NCBI GenBank assembly: GCA_030737835.1
Contig: CM060849.1
Span: forward strand, 20,444,074 to 20,508,073
From: Acorus gramineus
Taxonomy: Eukaryota > Streptophyta > Magnoliopsida > Acorales > Acoraceae
Length of the DNA stretch: 64,000 nucleotides
Direction: 5' to 3'
Below, in pieces: positions 36,401 through 47,543 of this stretch; the stretch's first letter is position 1, and every line of letters begins with the position of its first letter. A program made the translations under genes and the position numbers. Under the pieces are notes generated by a model that was not told the DNA's origin, ran no database searches, and saw only the letters and a list, made by a program, of their open reading frames with translations.

Positions 36401-37375
36401 TGTGTGTGTTTAATAATTTATCTAATGATTTGAACTTCTGAGTACTTGTGATAGGCTTTGGATATGTATTTTGGTATCCTTGAAGAAGAGCAATCTCCTA
36501 CAAAATGGTATTACGTGAGTTCTTGGGCTCAGGTAAATTCATAATTCATTGTCCTATTATAAGTTTTTAGACAATACATGCGTCTTACACCTTCATATTT
36601 ATTTTTTGGTCATGATGTGTAGAAGACACTTAAGGACAGTCATCCCCTTTTAGAAGACGCTGCGTCGGCAGAAGCTTACATGAATGCTTTGACTGGATTC
36701 TTCAGGGGTTGCACCACAGCAACATTGATGGACCTTGACATGGTTCTTATGCCCGTCCACTCTGATTTCAAAGGGTGCCAACATTGGCATCTATTGATGG
36801 TGGATTTGAAAGGCCATCGATTCGTAGAGTACAACTCTATGAGAAATGTTGCTGGATTTGAACAATCGACAGACAAATTGGTGAGTATTAAATTTTGTTA
36901 AAGTCCTCATGTACATTGTTAAAGTCCTCATGTACACTGTTAAAATTCCTCAAGTACACTATTATAAGTATATGTACACTGATAGTGTGAGATTACAATG
37001 TGCAGGTTCAATGGCTGAAGATGTATTTCCAACTTAATCATTTCATCTACAATGTTGAAGACTGGCCAATCATAAGGGATGATCAATGTCCACAACAATC
37101 TAATGGGTCAGTGTTATTGACATAATTTCATTATTAATTTATGCAAGAACGTGATAAGATAATATGCTTATGTTGTTTGTAGGGTTGATTGTGGCATGTT
37201 TGTGCTTAAATACGGCGAGCACCTCATAAAAGGAACAAACATGGATTTTCAACAAAATGACATTCCAAGGTTCCGAGGGGAGTACGCAGCCAAAGTCATT
37301 CGAAAAGCTAAAGAGAGTGAAAATCGGATAAAAAGAATACAAGAAGAGTGTGAAACATATAAACAGCAGATGTAA
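33422..37375 (+). CDS. MULE-borne plant-mobile-domain / Ulp1-like cysteine protease gene, frame probably broken
   Basis: Exons I can trace: 33422-33821, 33965-34653, 34737-34880, 35186 to about 35316, about 35317-36024, 36107 (or 36127)-36203, 36288-36372, 36455-36532, 36623-36880, 37006-37106, 37183-37375. The product starts with a basic, Ser/Lys-rich region. Next is a domain like the plant mobile domain found in transposon and MAIN-like proteins (PFNILVNIPRIQ..., IGGQPISLTPEDVALIIGLP), then a coiled-coil Lys/Glu segment, and finally a Ulp1/C48 peptidase. Protease motifs: HWHLLMVDL with the catalytic His (exon at 36623), PQQSNG with the oxyanion Gln, and VDCGMFVLKYGEHL with the catalytic Cys. 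The triad Asp is replaced by Asn in VEYNSM. Ulp1 enzymes cleave SUMO; the substrate here is unknown. Two frame problems exist: a TAA at 35314-35316 followed by an open frame shifted by one base, and a phase mismatch at the 36024/36107 junction unless acceptor 36126 is used. It is either a damaged gene or one with unusual splicing. Confidence 0.72.
33479..33832 (+). repeat. 177-bp (59-codon) tandem duplication inside the first exon
   Basis: Copy 1 is 33479-33655 and copy 2 is 33656-33832, in frame, with only a few substitutions. The encoded unit begins VSKEDDPFTSTRKTRASSSR and is rich in Lys, Ser and Arg. At the end of copy 1 the DNA reads gaacaaggcaaac; at the same place in copy 2 it reads gaacaaggtaaac, which serves as the splice donor. 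Confidence 0.93.
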
Positions 37376-38118
37376 TGTGTTTGTAATATAATTTGGTGGT
37401 GTTGTAATGTGGTATACTGTTTTACATCGGTGGTGGTGAAGTTTAATATGGTGCTAATGTTTTATATATGTTGAACAATGTAATGTGGATTAAATCTTAC
37501 AGGTTTTATCTGTTACTGTTATAAATGTTACAGGTCATATCTATTGCATTATGTACACTGTTATGCAGCATGTGTACACTGTTATAAATGCTACAGGTTA
37601 TGTGTCTTACATTGTGCACACTCATATGCAGCATGTGTACACTGTTATTAATCTTACATTTTTTATAAATGCTACAGGTTTTATTTGTTACTATTATAAA
37701 TCTTACAGGTTATATAGCTGTTGCATGATGTACACTATTATGCAGCATGAGTACACTGTTATAAATGCTACAGGTTCTGTTTGTTACTGTTATCAAGGTT
37801 ACAGAATGTCTGTTACACGTGTACATTGTTATGCAACATGTGTACTCTGTTATAAATGAGTCAGGTTCTGTGTTTTACAATGTGTACACTGTTATGTGGA
37901 ATATGTACATTTCTATGCGTAATATGTACACTGTTATGTGGCATATGTACACTGTTATATATGTTACATGCTCTTTAGTACGATATGTTATACAGTATGT
38001 GTAAACAGATAATGTTCTAAATGACATAAGCATAGGTATAAATTCAAACATAGATGAATATATCATTAATGTTATACATCATAAAGTTCTCCAATACTAG
38101 ATTGTGAAAGATACATCA
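37376..38118. repeat. Array of TGTACACTGTTAT motifs between the two MULE genes
   Basis: Between the convergent stop codons (37375 and 38119) the sequence from about 37540 to 38000 is built of irregular units of roughly 40-80 bp combining tgtacactgttat, gcagcatgtgtac and ttataaatgctacaggtt. The core TGTACA is palindromic. The same motif recurs in introns of the plus-strand gene (33840-33950, 34950-35135, 36240-36290, 36900-36985) and in transposase non-coding DNA (40020-40070, 40620-40665, 40795-40830). Confidence 0.85.
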
Positions 38119-40408
38119 TTATTCAACGGCCACAGGATTCCTGCATGTCTTCTTGTTGTGTCCAAATCCCTTACATCTCGAACATCGATTATGAGTTATC
38201 GCATCTGGATCTGCCTGTGACTCTATTCTCTTTTTCTTCTTCCTCCCTGGCCTGATCTTTGTAAACGGAGGTTTGATGGATATGCTTTCTTCCTCCTCTG
38301 TCGGTTTTTGAACACCCACCACAAGTAGGATTGCACCTGCATATGCTTGGCGAAAAGTATCCGATAGAAAATACGACGAACAATAATCATAGATGGAGCG
38401 GTTTATTTTCCATACTGCAGCACAAGCATGGATACAGGGTAACCCAAACACTTGCCAGCCTCTACATGTGCACGTGCGATCATTGAGGTTGACTGCTTCA
38501 CCTCGTCGCCCACAGATCTCGAAATGATTTCCATCTGAACACAACACTTGCAAACCACGACACCCTACTTGATGCTTCTCCATTTTTTCCATTATTGATG
38601 GGCATAAGTAAGTCTCCCACTCGCTAGCCTCATTACGTCTTTTGTACATCATCTCCATCATTTGAACCCTTATATGATCAATCATCTGAACTATTGGGAG
38701 ATTGCGGGCTTCAAGTATCCATGAATTGAAAGACTCAGCACAGTTAGAGTACAATTCTCCATATCTTTCCCCTGGAAATAGGGCATTTGTCCAATGGTTT
38801 GGATCAGAATCTTCAACACATTTTGTGGCTTGTTGAGAGAAACACTGCATTTCGGCTATGGCTTTTGTGTAATCTTCGATCCTCAATCCATAAGCTGCAG
38901 CATCTAGTAGTTGAAGCAATTTCCTTCTAACAGAAATATTGAATTTTCCAGTGATCGTCTCTTTAAAATTCATCTTCAAATGTCGTAAACAATGAGAATG
39001 ATATGAGTCTGGAAAGACTGAAGGGACAGCTGACATTAAACCCTTACCCCTATCAGAAATGAATGTGATTCTTCGATCTGAAGATATGATCCCTCGTAAG
39101 CATGTTAATGTCCATGCCCAATTATCTTCTGTCTCTTGATCCACAACTGAAAATGCTAATGGAAAAAAACCGTCATTCCCATTCTTAGCAATGATCGCAA
39201 GCAAAATACCTTGGTACTTAGATTTTAAAAATGTTCCATCTAAAAACAACATGGGCCTACACCCAGTCTCAAAGCCAGCAATTACAGCACCAAAACTTAC
39301 AAATACTCTTCGAAATCTATGATCTTCAGGAGTGCATTCCAACTCCACGTAGCTTCCAGGATTCGTATTCATTACCGCTGTAGCATACCATCGGAGATGA
39401 TCAAATGAAAGTGCTTCATCTCCATGCAAATCCTTACAAGCTATCTCTTTTCCATGCCATGCCTTGTGGTAAGGTAAATTGATGCCATAATCTCTAAATA
39501 CGTCCTTCACTATATCGCGAGGTCGATATAACGGAGAATCTATCAACTTCTTTCTTGTAATCTCACCCACCCATCTTCGTGATGCTCTAGGATGACCGTT
39601 TGTTGATATTCCTCCACCACATGAGTGAACGTTCAAATCATCGTCTTGATTTGAAAGTAAGGACCCAACCCCACTCTAGAGCAATGTACACGCCATCCAC
39701 ATGAAGGAATCTTACACTTAACTGTCACCCTTACTCTGTCATTCTTCACGTACTCAAAATCAAATGAATGTGCTATGGCATAATTGGTCAGCTGAATTCG
39801 AAATTCTTCGACATCTTCAAACTGTTGATTGATTGAATGAATGCAGTTATCCCAAAAACTTGTGAGCATCCCACTTGACGTACTCCCGCAAATGGCTTCC
39901 CCTTGGGTGACCATACTACAAGATGTAGGTGCAGTATTTGTCATGTTCATTTGGACTGTGTTGGACATCCTGCAATTCATTTCAATTATAGGATGCATTA
40001 GGTATAATAATATATACAAAATTTTATCACTGTCTATGTACACTATTAGTAATCTGTGTACATTAATAAAATTCTTACGAAATGACTATGAAAGAGTATA
40101 ACATATTTTTACCTTATTCCTTCATCTCCGTCACAAGTTTGTCCATCATTGAGGGTAACATAGATTTCGACTACCATAGCCCCACACATCTTATGGATGT
40201 CGTACATCTTCTCTACGGCCTTATCGTTCCCAATAGTGGGTTTAATCATTGTTTTCCCTGGAATTTCATACTTCATAATAACTTTGGCCGCATCGAACCC
40301 CCATCTTTCCACTAATTCATTGACAATGTAAGCATACGTTGTTGTTCTACATATACTAACTACCTCGGCATCTCCCATATACGTACAAGCAGCCATGATT
40401 GGTTCCAT
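38119..40408 (-). CDS. MuDR-family (MULE) transposase, apparent frameshift
   Basis: Exon 1, 40408-40113, starts at MEPIMAACTYMGDAE and ends on a GT donor in phase with exon 2 from 39969. Exon 2 encodes the N-terminal DNA-binding region of Mutator transposases (about 39860-39650: FEDVEEFRIQLTNYAIAH ... CGWRVHCSRVG). The frame then stops at about 39633, and the rest (39636-38119, 505 residues) continues one frame over, so a small indel is likely near 39633-39650. The second part has the MULE catalytic domain with DGTFLKSKYQG and ISDRGKGLMSAVP (DDE-type Asp residues), a later ESFNSWILEARN region, a SWIM zinc finger CTCRGWQVFGLPCIHACAA, and a C-terminal CCHC knuckle CSRCKGFGHNKKTC. The enzyme would cut and join the element ends. 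The order and spacing are typical. Exon 1 resembles the variable N-terminal region of this family. Confidence 0.9.
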
Positions 40409-41351
40409 TCTTCAAAAATGATAAATTAATCTGCAAATTAAAAGGCAATTAACATGAATTTCATGTTAGTAACTTATTATAACATGCAATTACATTCAAC
40501 CATTTTTCACACATAAACTGACAATAATCTCTTGTTATAAAGAACATATTTTTTTGTTTTCATCATATTGTAACATGCATACACATTGCCTAATAAACAT
40601 AGAAAACACACAATGTAGTCAATGTACATTGTTAGGTTCACTGTGCACACTATTAATATTCACACTTTGAGAATCTCTTAGTTCAAAAATATATACAATT
40701 ATATAAAGAGTGAAACTTTAAAAATTTCATAATTTCAGAACATGCATGACTACATAAAACTGAAAATCATCGCACACTATGTCATGTACTGTATTTGTAC
40801 ACTGATAAGCGAACTGTGTACACCCTTACACTTTCATATTTCTAAAAACTCTTCAGTACATTTATACAAACATCTAAGATGCATAATCCAACACCCACTT
40901 CCAAAAAAAAAAAACAAAATCAAAATTCAACACAAAAAACAGATCTCACATCCACAAAAATAAACCTTATAAAAATAAACATCCACAAAAATATTGTCCG
41001 TGAGCAGGGGAGGCGGCAACCCTTACCGCAGAGGAGAAGGTGCGCCGCCTGGGAGGGACTAGTAGCGGCCTTCACCGTGAGCAGGGGAGAAGCAATCGAG
41101 GAGGAGAAGCGATCGACGAGGAGAAGTGGCAGAGAAGTGATTGACGAGGAGAAGCGGTCAAGGAGGAGTAGCAGCGTCAATGGAGAAGCGGTCGAGGAGG
41201 AGAAGCGGCAGTCGACAAGGAGGAGAAGCGACGGTCCACGAGGAGGAGTGGCTAAGGTTTTTTTGGGGGAGAGAAGGGAAGAGACGAGGGTCTCTGGGTC
41301 GACTTAATTGGGAGGGTAGAATAGGTACTGTTAACGGACGTTTGAGAAGGT
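40409..41351. other. Right non-coding arm of the MULE (transposase leader and promoter)
   Basis: Holds a few TGTACA-type motifs (40620-40830). At about 41010-41250 there is a GC-rich degenerate repeat of gaggaggagaagcgatcgac type, which is CTCCTC-rich in the sense of the transposase transcript. The Arg/Glu-rich open frame on the plus strand is a by-product of that repeat. Confidence 0.6.
41010..41250. repeat. Degenerate GAGGAGAAGCG repeat
   Basis: Imperfect units such as gaggaggagaagcggtcga recur about ten times with spacing of 20-40 bp. Because it lies upstream of the transposase it is probably transcribed as part of its leader. Confidence 0.75.
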
Positions 41352-41473
41352 GTTAGTCAGAGGGACCTAAAGATAATAGGTTTTGGGATTGGGGACTTAT
41401 GATTAAGGTAAAACATTGCAGGGACTTATTGTTATTATGAATATAGGGTCAGGGACCCCTAATTAATTTCCCC
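41352..41473 (-). repeat. Right terminal inverted repeat of the MULE
   Basis: The plus strand ends agggacccctaattaatttcccc at 41473. The reverse complement of the 122 bp aligns with 31795-31916 without gaps, with 12 mismatches, all in the inner half. Confidence 0.95.
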
Positions 41474-43484
41474 TAAAATATTCTATGGAGTCATTTATAA
41501 AACGTGTGATAAATTTTTTAAGGAATATATAATTTAATACAAGTGACTAACAATGTAATGAGGTTTTAAAATGAGCCGAGTGTAATTTATAAAGATTTTT
41601 ATAAAGTACATAATTTAATTTTATGGAAAAATGAGATTTTTCTATACTTAATCTATATACTATATTAAGGAAATGTAGATACAATAAAAATTATGTAGGA
41701 CGAATGATTGGGTATCTGATATCTTGTATAAATAAATATACTTAATTATGTACCTACACACATAAATGTGAATATCTATCTATATATTTAAATGTGTGTA
41801 GATATGGGTATACAAATATACAATTTAATGTTATGTGAACTGATATCTTTCATTTTAATTAAACTAAGTGCATAGATCGGTTTTTCAATAATATATCAGA
41901 TATTACTATTCAAGGGGCAAAAAAAATTGCATGATTTCTATCATCAGAGGACAAAATGCAGATACTCAAATAAATAGTTATTATAATCCTAAATAAATGA
42001 TACGTCACACACATATAAATATATAATCCATTTAATGACAAATTTTGACAGAAAGCCGTCTTTACTTGAAAGGTCTGAACAAAGAGACAGGTTTAGGAGA
42101 CGATATTGAAACTTTTCTGAAACTTTGAAACTGTTCTACCCATGTGGGATTGAAAAGAAAAACCTTAGAATATGTTAAGACTTGAAAATATATTAATTTA
42201 CCTACCGTTGCTGGAGAGGCACCATGAAATTGATCCATCAAAGATATTAATTTGGAGGGGCTTAATATAAAATAAAATATATATATGTCATGTCTCAGCC
42301 ACCTTATCCGGTAGTGTTTTAACCCAACATGGTTACTACATCATGTAATGTATTGAGAAATCAAAACAATATTGATAACAGTGAACGATTGAGCAGGTTG
42401 TATGTGGGTCCGGTGCCTGATGAAAGCGTTACAGGTGTGTATATTATAAAATTAAGAATAAATATTATTAAAAAATATATACAACCGGGTACTTGATTTA
42501 TTTAATTTGATACGCACGGCGCATGCGCGGCGGGTTTAAGAGGACCGTTGAGTCGAAGATGGATGGTTTAGATTTGATTGGAGTTGTGTATTAGGTGAAT
42601 TTGTTGGGAATTGTTTGACTTAACCTTTCATTGTCCCGGCCGTATTGTATATGATTTTTCATTCGAAATAATTGAACTCGATCCACATCTATATAAATAT
42701 ATATAAGCATTTGCAATGCTTTCACAAAGATGATTATATCTCATGATGTAATCCATGGTATAACTTTTGTTTAAATTTTTAATTTTTCAAAATTTGATTT
42801 ATGATTCACATATGCTTGAAAGTTTTATTTGATTGAAAGTATAGTCACATAGTACATTAAATTTTTTAAAAATTTTAAGAAAATATTTCTATCAGAAACC
42901 ACATGTGTGATGTGTCCATTGGATGAATATACTTCTGTTTAAGGAAGTGTGTCTTTAGTATATTGAAAATCATGGTATTTATTTAAATTGGTTGATTTAT
43001 TATATTTTTCAAACTTTAAAAATTTAATTTTAATTTTCATCATATATCGCTGCATTCACACTCAACATATAATTTTTTGCATGTATTTTTATGATATTGA
43101 TCGAATATATCTATAAAATAGTTAATTATATCATGCACATTACATTATGCGTTGCGAATATATACGCACCAAATTAGATGGATGGAACACTTCCCGGCAA
43201 TCTACCATACATGAATTTATTATTATGATCAAAAGTTCAAATAAACTCAATAGATGTGATATGTTATTTTTAAATTTTCAACTTTCGAATGCTTGATAAT
43301 AATTCACAAATATTTAGCGTAAAAATCAATTTTGTTTTACATATATTTTGGAGAAATTAATTCCAAGTAACTTTTTTAATCTCTTACTCTTCGAGTCCTT
43401 CAAATTTTTAAGAATATAAAAACACCTCTAAGATAGTAGTTACATTTTTCTTTGCTCTTCTTTCCAAATATCATATGTCCATAT
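41474..43484. other. AT-rich intergenic DNA, no gene seen
   Basis: Very AT-rich. A small GC-rich patch lies at 42515-42545 (gatacgcacggcgcatgcgcggcgggttt), which includes the palindrome-like gcatgc. No coding similarity was recognised. Confidence 0.35.
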
Positions 43485-43890
43485 TAGGGCTGCAACCTGG
43501 GTCGAGTTGAGCAAGAACCCGACGGGTTGAATCCAATTTTTACATGGGTTGGGTTGATCAAATCGGGTTCGGGTTGGCTAATTCGAGTTGACTCATAAAT
43601 CGGGTTGGGTTCAGGTTGTCCTCACTCGCAACCCAACCCAACCGAAACCCGTAAACTAATAGTTAAAAAAAAAATCATAGCCGTTCATTCTGTAGCTTAT
43701 AATCTGGGTAGTCCAAATTTTAAGTAAACCTAGTTAATCTTACGGGTTGGGTCGGGTTGATTTATTTAATTTGCACGTCATGTTAGAAATTCGGTTTGGA
43801 TCGGGTTGGTCCAATTCAGGTTGAAAATCAGGTTGGATCGGGTTAGGGTTGAGTAGTTTAAAATTCAGGTTCACCCGAGTTGCAGCCCTA
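43485..43890. mobile_element. hAT-like MITE rich in GGGTTGGGT
   Basis: Starts tagggctgcaacctgggt and ends cacccgagttgcagccct followed by a; the ends are inverted copies. The body contains many gggttgggttg and cgggttggg subterminal repeats in both orientations and no ORF. Candidate 8-bp flanks gtccatat and gtatgtat agree at 5 of 8 positions, so any target duplication has decayed. This composition is typical of non-autonomous hAT elements in plants. Confidence 0.75.
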
Positions 43891-46409
43891 GTATGTATGT
43901 GAATTCTCTAAAATTAATAGTAGACAAATGAATAATAACATAGAAGTTAATGTAGAGCATCCCAAAAGACAGTTATTTTATTTATTTAACAACATATACA
44001 TATGCATAATAATATACAAGCATCCAAGAAAAAAAATTTGTTTAACACACGCATTGTTACAAAAGAGTATTTTTGGGAGAAAAGAAATGTACGGAGTGAC
44101 AATATTCATTTTTTTAAGAATTAGAAAAATAAATGTTAACTTGGGGATGCTTTTATATGTAAAAAAAAGAAGTTATAAGGTCCTAAAAAAATTAAAAGAG
44201 TAAAAAATTCATTCAAATTTCCCTTTATAACATTATAATAAATATTGTTTCACCCCACTTTTATTTTCTTTTTTTATTTTATTATTCTTGATCAAATATT
44301 CTTCTATTAACATGAGATAGACTTAAACTCAAAACTCTTCAACAAGGAGAGATACTTCTACTAACCTATCAAGATTTGATTGGATGTCTTTTCTCTCTCT
44401 CTCTTGTGTTCGTTTCTTTCATCTTTCTTGTCTCATAATGTCAAGGGTATTTTGTATCGGTTTGTTTTGTTTTGTTTTGTTTTTTTTATGATGAGAAGGA
44501 CATTGTATCGTTTGAAATAGATATGTTCACAATTCATCAAAAATAATTAAATCTTGTTTCACATGCATTTCATTAAACAGTGACAATTACATTTCAGCAT
44601 TCAATACCAAAACCTGGCTGATGTTTCCTTGACAACTCCAACTCCACAGTCAAGGTTGAATCATCTGCTTGTTTTTTTCTGTTTATATCTTATTTAATTT
44701 TATTGTGAAATTATCACATGTTCATAATTAAAAATTAAACAATTTTATAAATATATCATATCAAATCAAATCACGAAATGAATAAATAGGTTCATTTTTC
44801 ACGATAAATTTATAATGAATATGATCCTAATTAAATGAAAAAAAAAACATTTAAACTCCTCCACAGTCAGTACCGACGTCAAATCAAAAGTTCGTTATCG
44901 CCCCGCCAAGACCGCAAATCTTGACACGCGTCCTCCACCCACCATCGGACGGTCAAGATCGAAGCATCACCTTCTACCGTCGCGGGTATTAACGGGCATC
45001 ACGTCTCTCATAATGACGTCCGTCCGTGAACCCCCCCTCCCCCAAGTCAACTCTCCCTATCGTCCACCCCATCTCCTTATCGTTCACGCCAGACTCCCTG
45101 TTCGGTGTTCGGGTTATCATGGATTAGCTTGTGACGACTAAAGATATTCCAAAGATATCTTTATGAAACAAGCCAAACAGAAGGAGATAAGAAAAAAAAC
45201 GTGCGCAAAAGAACAAAGAACAAATTGCATGAAGAAGACGGCCCAGGATAGGCCTATCAAGTTGGACCGGTCAAGGGTCTCCACATAAAAATAAAATAAT
45301 AAAGGGTTGGACCGTCAAAGGTGCGGACACGGTACAAGTTTTGGATGGCTTGCCTTTATTGCCGTTCAATTTTGATGTGAAACCTATTGTTTTAGATTTT
45401 GGTTTGATTGGTTAGGTTATTGTTTTTTTTTTTTTTCCACTGTGGATTGATTTGGGTCTAACTTAGCCTTTGGAGAGAGGCAATGGTTTTGTGGTGAGAG
45501 TTTAGTAGAAATGACATGTTTGTCTTTCTAATCTCTCACTATAACTTTATGAGATGAGATTTACAAAGTGATGAATTTTATTAGCTTTCTTTATTGTTTA
45601 TTTTGAGATAGACACTTGATTAAAATTATTAAAATATTTACATATTAAAAAGTAAAGTTACAAAATGATTATGGACTTTTTTTTATGGACTTTTTTTATG
45701 GACTTTTTTTTTTGTGGACTTTTTTATGGACTTTTTTTTATAGACTTTTTTTTTTGTTTTGTTAATAAGAAAGAAAATCCCCATCATGTTACAAAATGAT
45801 TATAACCCAGTATTGAGCTCCACTTTTTTCTTTAAAAACTCAGCTGCTTTATGTTTCCAATAGTTTTTTTTTTAAATGAGGCCAATATATCATTATCATT
45901 AACTAATAAATGTCCCGCATACATATGTTTCCAGAGTTTGAGTGGCCTGCCCTTAAAACTTGAATTTTCTGTAGCATCTTGTCCATATCATGACATGAAC
46001 AATTGTTACAGTTCCTTTAATATGTTGTTTTTTGTAAAATTTCGTGGGTTGGTGATTTTTTGTGCTTTATATTTGAACAGCTCTGTGACCAGATGATATT
46101 CAACCAACGCATCTTGGAGGATCATGACTTGAAGGATCATGTTTTATATTTTGAATGCTATCTATTTTGGATGTAGACATGGTTTGATATTTATGTTATA
46201 TATTATAACCCCATTTTGGATGTAGACATGACTTGATGTTTATATTATACTCAAGATAGTGAGTTGTTGCTTGGCATTTTCAAATTCTCATAAATGAGAG
46301 AAAATTGATCTTTGTTGTTTTACAGGCTTAGCAAAATATTTATTTTTATTTTTGATCTTATGGGATCTACTGCATGTCTTTCTAAAATCTCAAATAAAAA
46401 TAAAAAAAA
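43891..46409. other. Intergenic; GC-richer island at 44865-45130
   Basis: The only unusual part is 44865-45130, which is clearly GC-rich for this neighbourhood and contains several gacgtc and tgacg motifs (44874, 45014-45025) and acacgcgtcc. It looks like a promoter or first-exon remnant, but no gene follows on either strand. At 45675-45760 there is a simple repeat of ttatggacttttttt units (about seven copies). Confidence 0.4.
45675..45760. repeat. Simple repeat of TTATGGACTTTTTTT
   Basis: About seven imperfect copies of a 12- to 16-bp unit built from atggac plus a T run. Confidence 0.8.
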
Positions 46410-46419
46410 ATAAAAACAT

Positions 46420-46745
46420 TATTTGCGACGGTTTAGGCCTCTGTCGCAAAAGTTAAAAAATAAAAATAAAAATGTTTTTTGCGACAGCTAGTTTATCCGT
46501 CGCAAAACATGTAGTTTACACTACTATAGTAAAAAGGAAGTTTTTGCGACGGATTATTTGCGACGGTAGCAAAACCGCTATAAAAGATATTTGCGACGGC
46601 TAAAAACCGCTGCTATTCTTTTGCGACGCCGTTTGGTACGACGGAACCCAAACCGCCGCAGAACCGTCGCAAAAGGGTATTTGCGACGGTTATAGAGACT
46701 ATTTGCGACGGTTTCAAACCGTTGCAAAAAATGCTTTTTCTTGTC
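46420..46745. mobile_element. CACTA-like terminal fragment with TTGCGACGG subterminal repeats
   Basis: About eleven copies of ttgcgacgg or its complement ccgtcgcaa occur in 330 bp, often as facing pairs. The right edge reads gctttttcttgtcag, whose reverse complement (ctgacaagaaaaagc) resembles CACTA ends (cactacaagaaaa). Dense short subterminal repeats next to such an end are characteristic of En/Spm-type elements. No transposase sequence is present, so this is a fragment or non-autonomous copy. Confidence 0.65.
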
Positions 46746-47317
46746 AGTCCCTCTTTAAGAATAGACTAAAATTAATGGAATACTCATTGGATCACATCTG
46801 TAGTTCTACTTCATAAAAACTATATTTGTTGAAATCGGACGAGTTTGGGTCTAGTTGGGTTTTGTAGATAGAATAATGAAGTAATGATGTGATGAATTAA
46901 ATTATTTTTATCGTTAAAAATCACATCATACAAAATTATAATTCCAACCTGAATTAGCTAAGCATCTTAGAATACATAAAAAATTATAAAATTGATCAAA
47001 TAAAGCATTTGTAATGTCATCAAAATAACTCTGCATAACAAAAAATATTCAAAACATTGCAAAATCCATAACATAAAAGATTTTATCTAATCAAATTAAT
47101 ATGATCATTTTTTTATTGTTTTTAATCTCGGTTGGTTGGGTCGGATTCCAATTTCAAAACCCAAACCCAAATTATTAATTTCCTCATCATGTGATAACTT
47201 CCTTAAGAATGGGTCACTTGTTAAAATAATTTCAACACAGAGTGGGTACTTTTTGCCTAAAAGATAGAATCATTTGGTTTAACACGTTCAAGTAGTCGGA
47301 GGATTAGTCTTCGGCAG
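46746..47317. other. Intergenic, no gene seen
   Basis: AT-rich. Contains gaaatcggacgagtttgggtctagttggg and ggttggttgggtcggattcc, fragments similar to the hAT-like GGGTTGGGT family. Nothing coding. Confidence 0.35.
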
Positions 47318-47543
47318 CATTTGGTTGTTCAATTAGACAGTTTTTGTGTTTGTAGAAAACTGTTTCTGTAATTGTACAACCAAATAGTTTTACTGTAGCA
47401 GCTCCTACAGATAGATTTTAGACAAATAATGTACAAAAGCTACGATTTTCAAAAACTGTGAAATGAGCTTCCAGTAGAATCAGTTTTAAAAACCCAGATT
47501 CCTACAAAATCAATTTTACAATTGCGCAACCAAACACACCCGT
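47318..47543. mobile_element. MITE with TTTGGTTG termini
   Basis: Left cagcatttggttgttcaatt and right caattgcgcaaccaaacaca are inverted copies of one another, with smaller internal inverted pairs such as ctgtagcagct / agctac. No ORF. GTGTTTGGTTG-type ends are widespread in plant hAT-like MITEs. Confidence 0.6.

Larger units (their letters stand above)
31795..41473. mobile_element. Mutator-like transposon (MULE) carrying transposase and a Ulp1-type protease gene
   Basis: A 9,679-bp element delimited by 122-bp terminal inverted repeats that are about 90% identical, the outer 55 bp perfectly so. It contains a MuDR-type transposase on the minus strand and a convergent plus-strand gene ending in a Ulp1/C48 protease domain. 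MULEs carrying ULP-like genes are known from Arabidopsis (the Kaonashi group) and other plants, so the combination fits an established class. Expected 9-bp target duplications are not clear: flanks aaaataaat (left) and taaaatatt (right) are merely both AT-rich. Both genes appear to have reading-frame breaks, so this copy may not be autonomous, though the ends are well preserved. Confidence 0.92.

Noticed and set aside
37551-37859. A 102-codon plus-strand frame rich in YTVI repeats
   Set aside because: It is a translation of the TGTACACTGTTA array and lacks any domain.
40879-41307. Arg/Glu-rich plus-strand frame of 142 codons
   Set aside because: It is produced by the degenerate GAGGAGAAGCG repeat in the transposase leader.
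31786-41482. 9-bp target duplication of the MULE
   Set aside because: The flanks aaaataaat and taaaatatt share only AT richness. With a one-base shift 6 of 9 match, which is not significant here.
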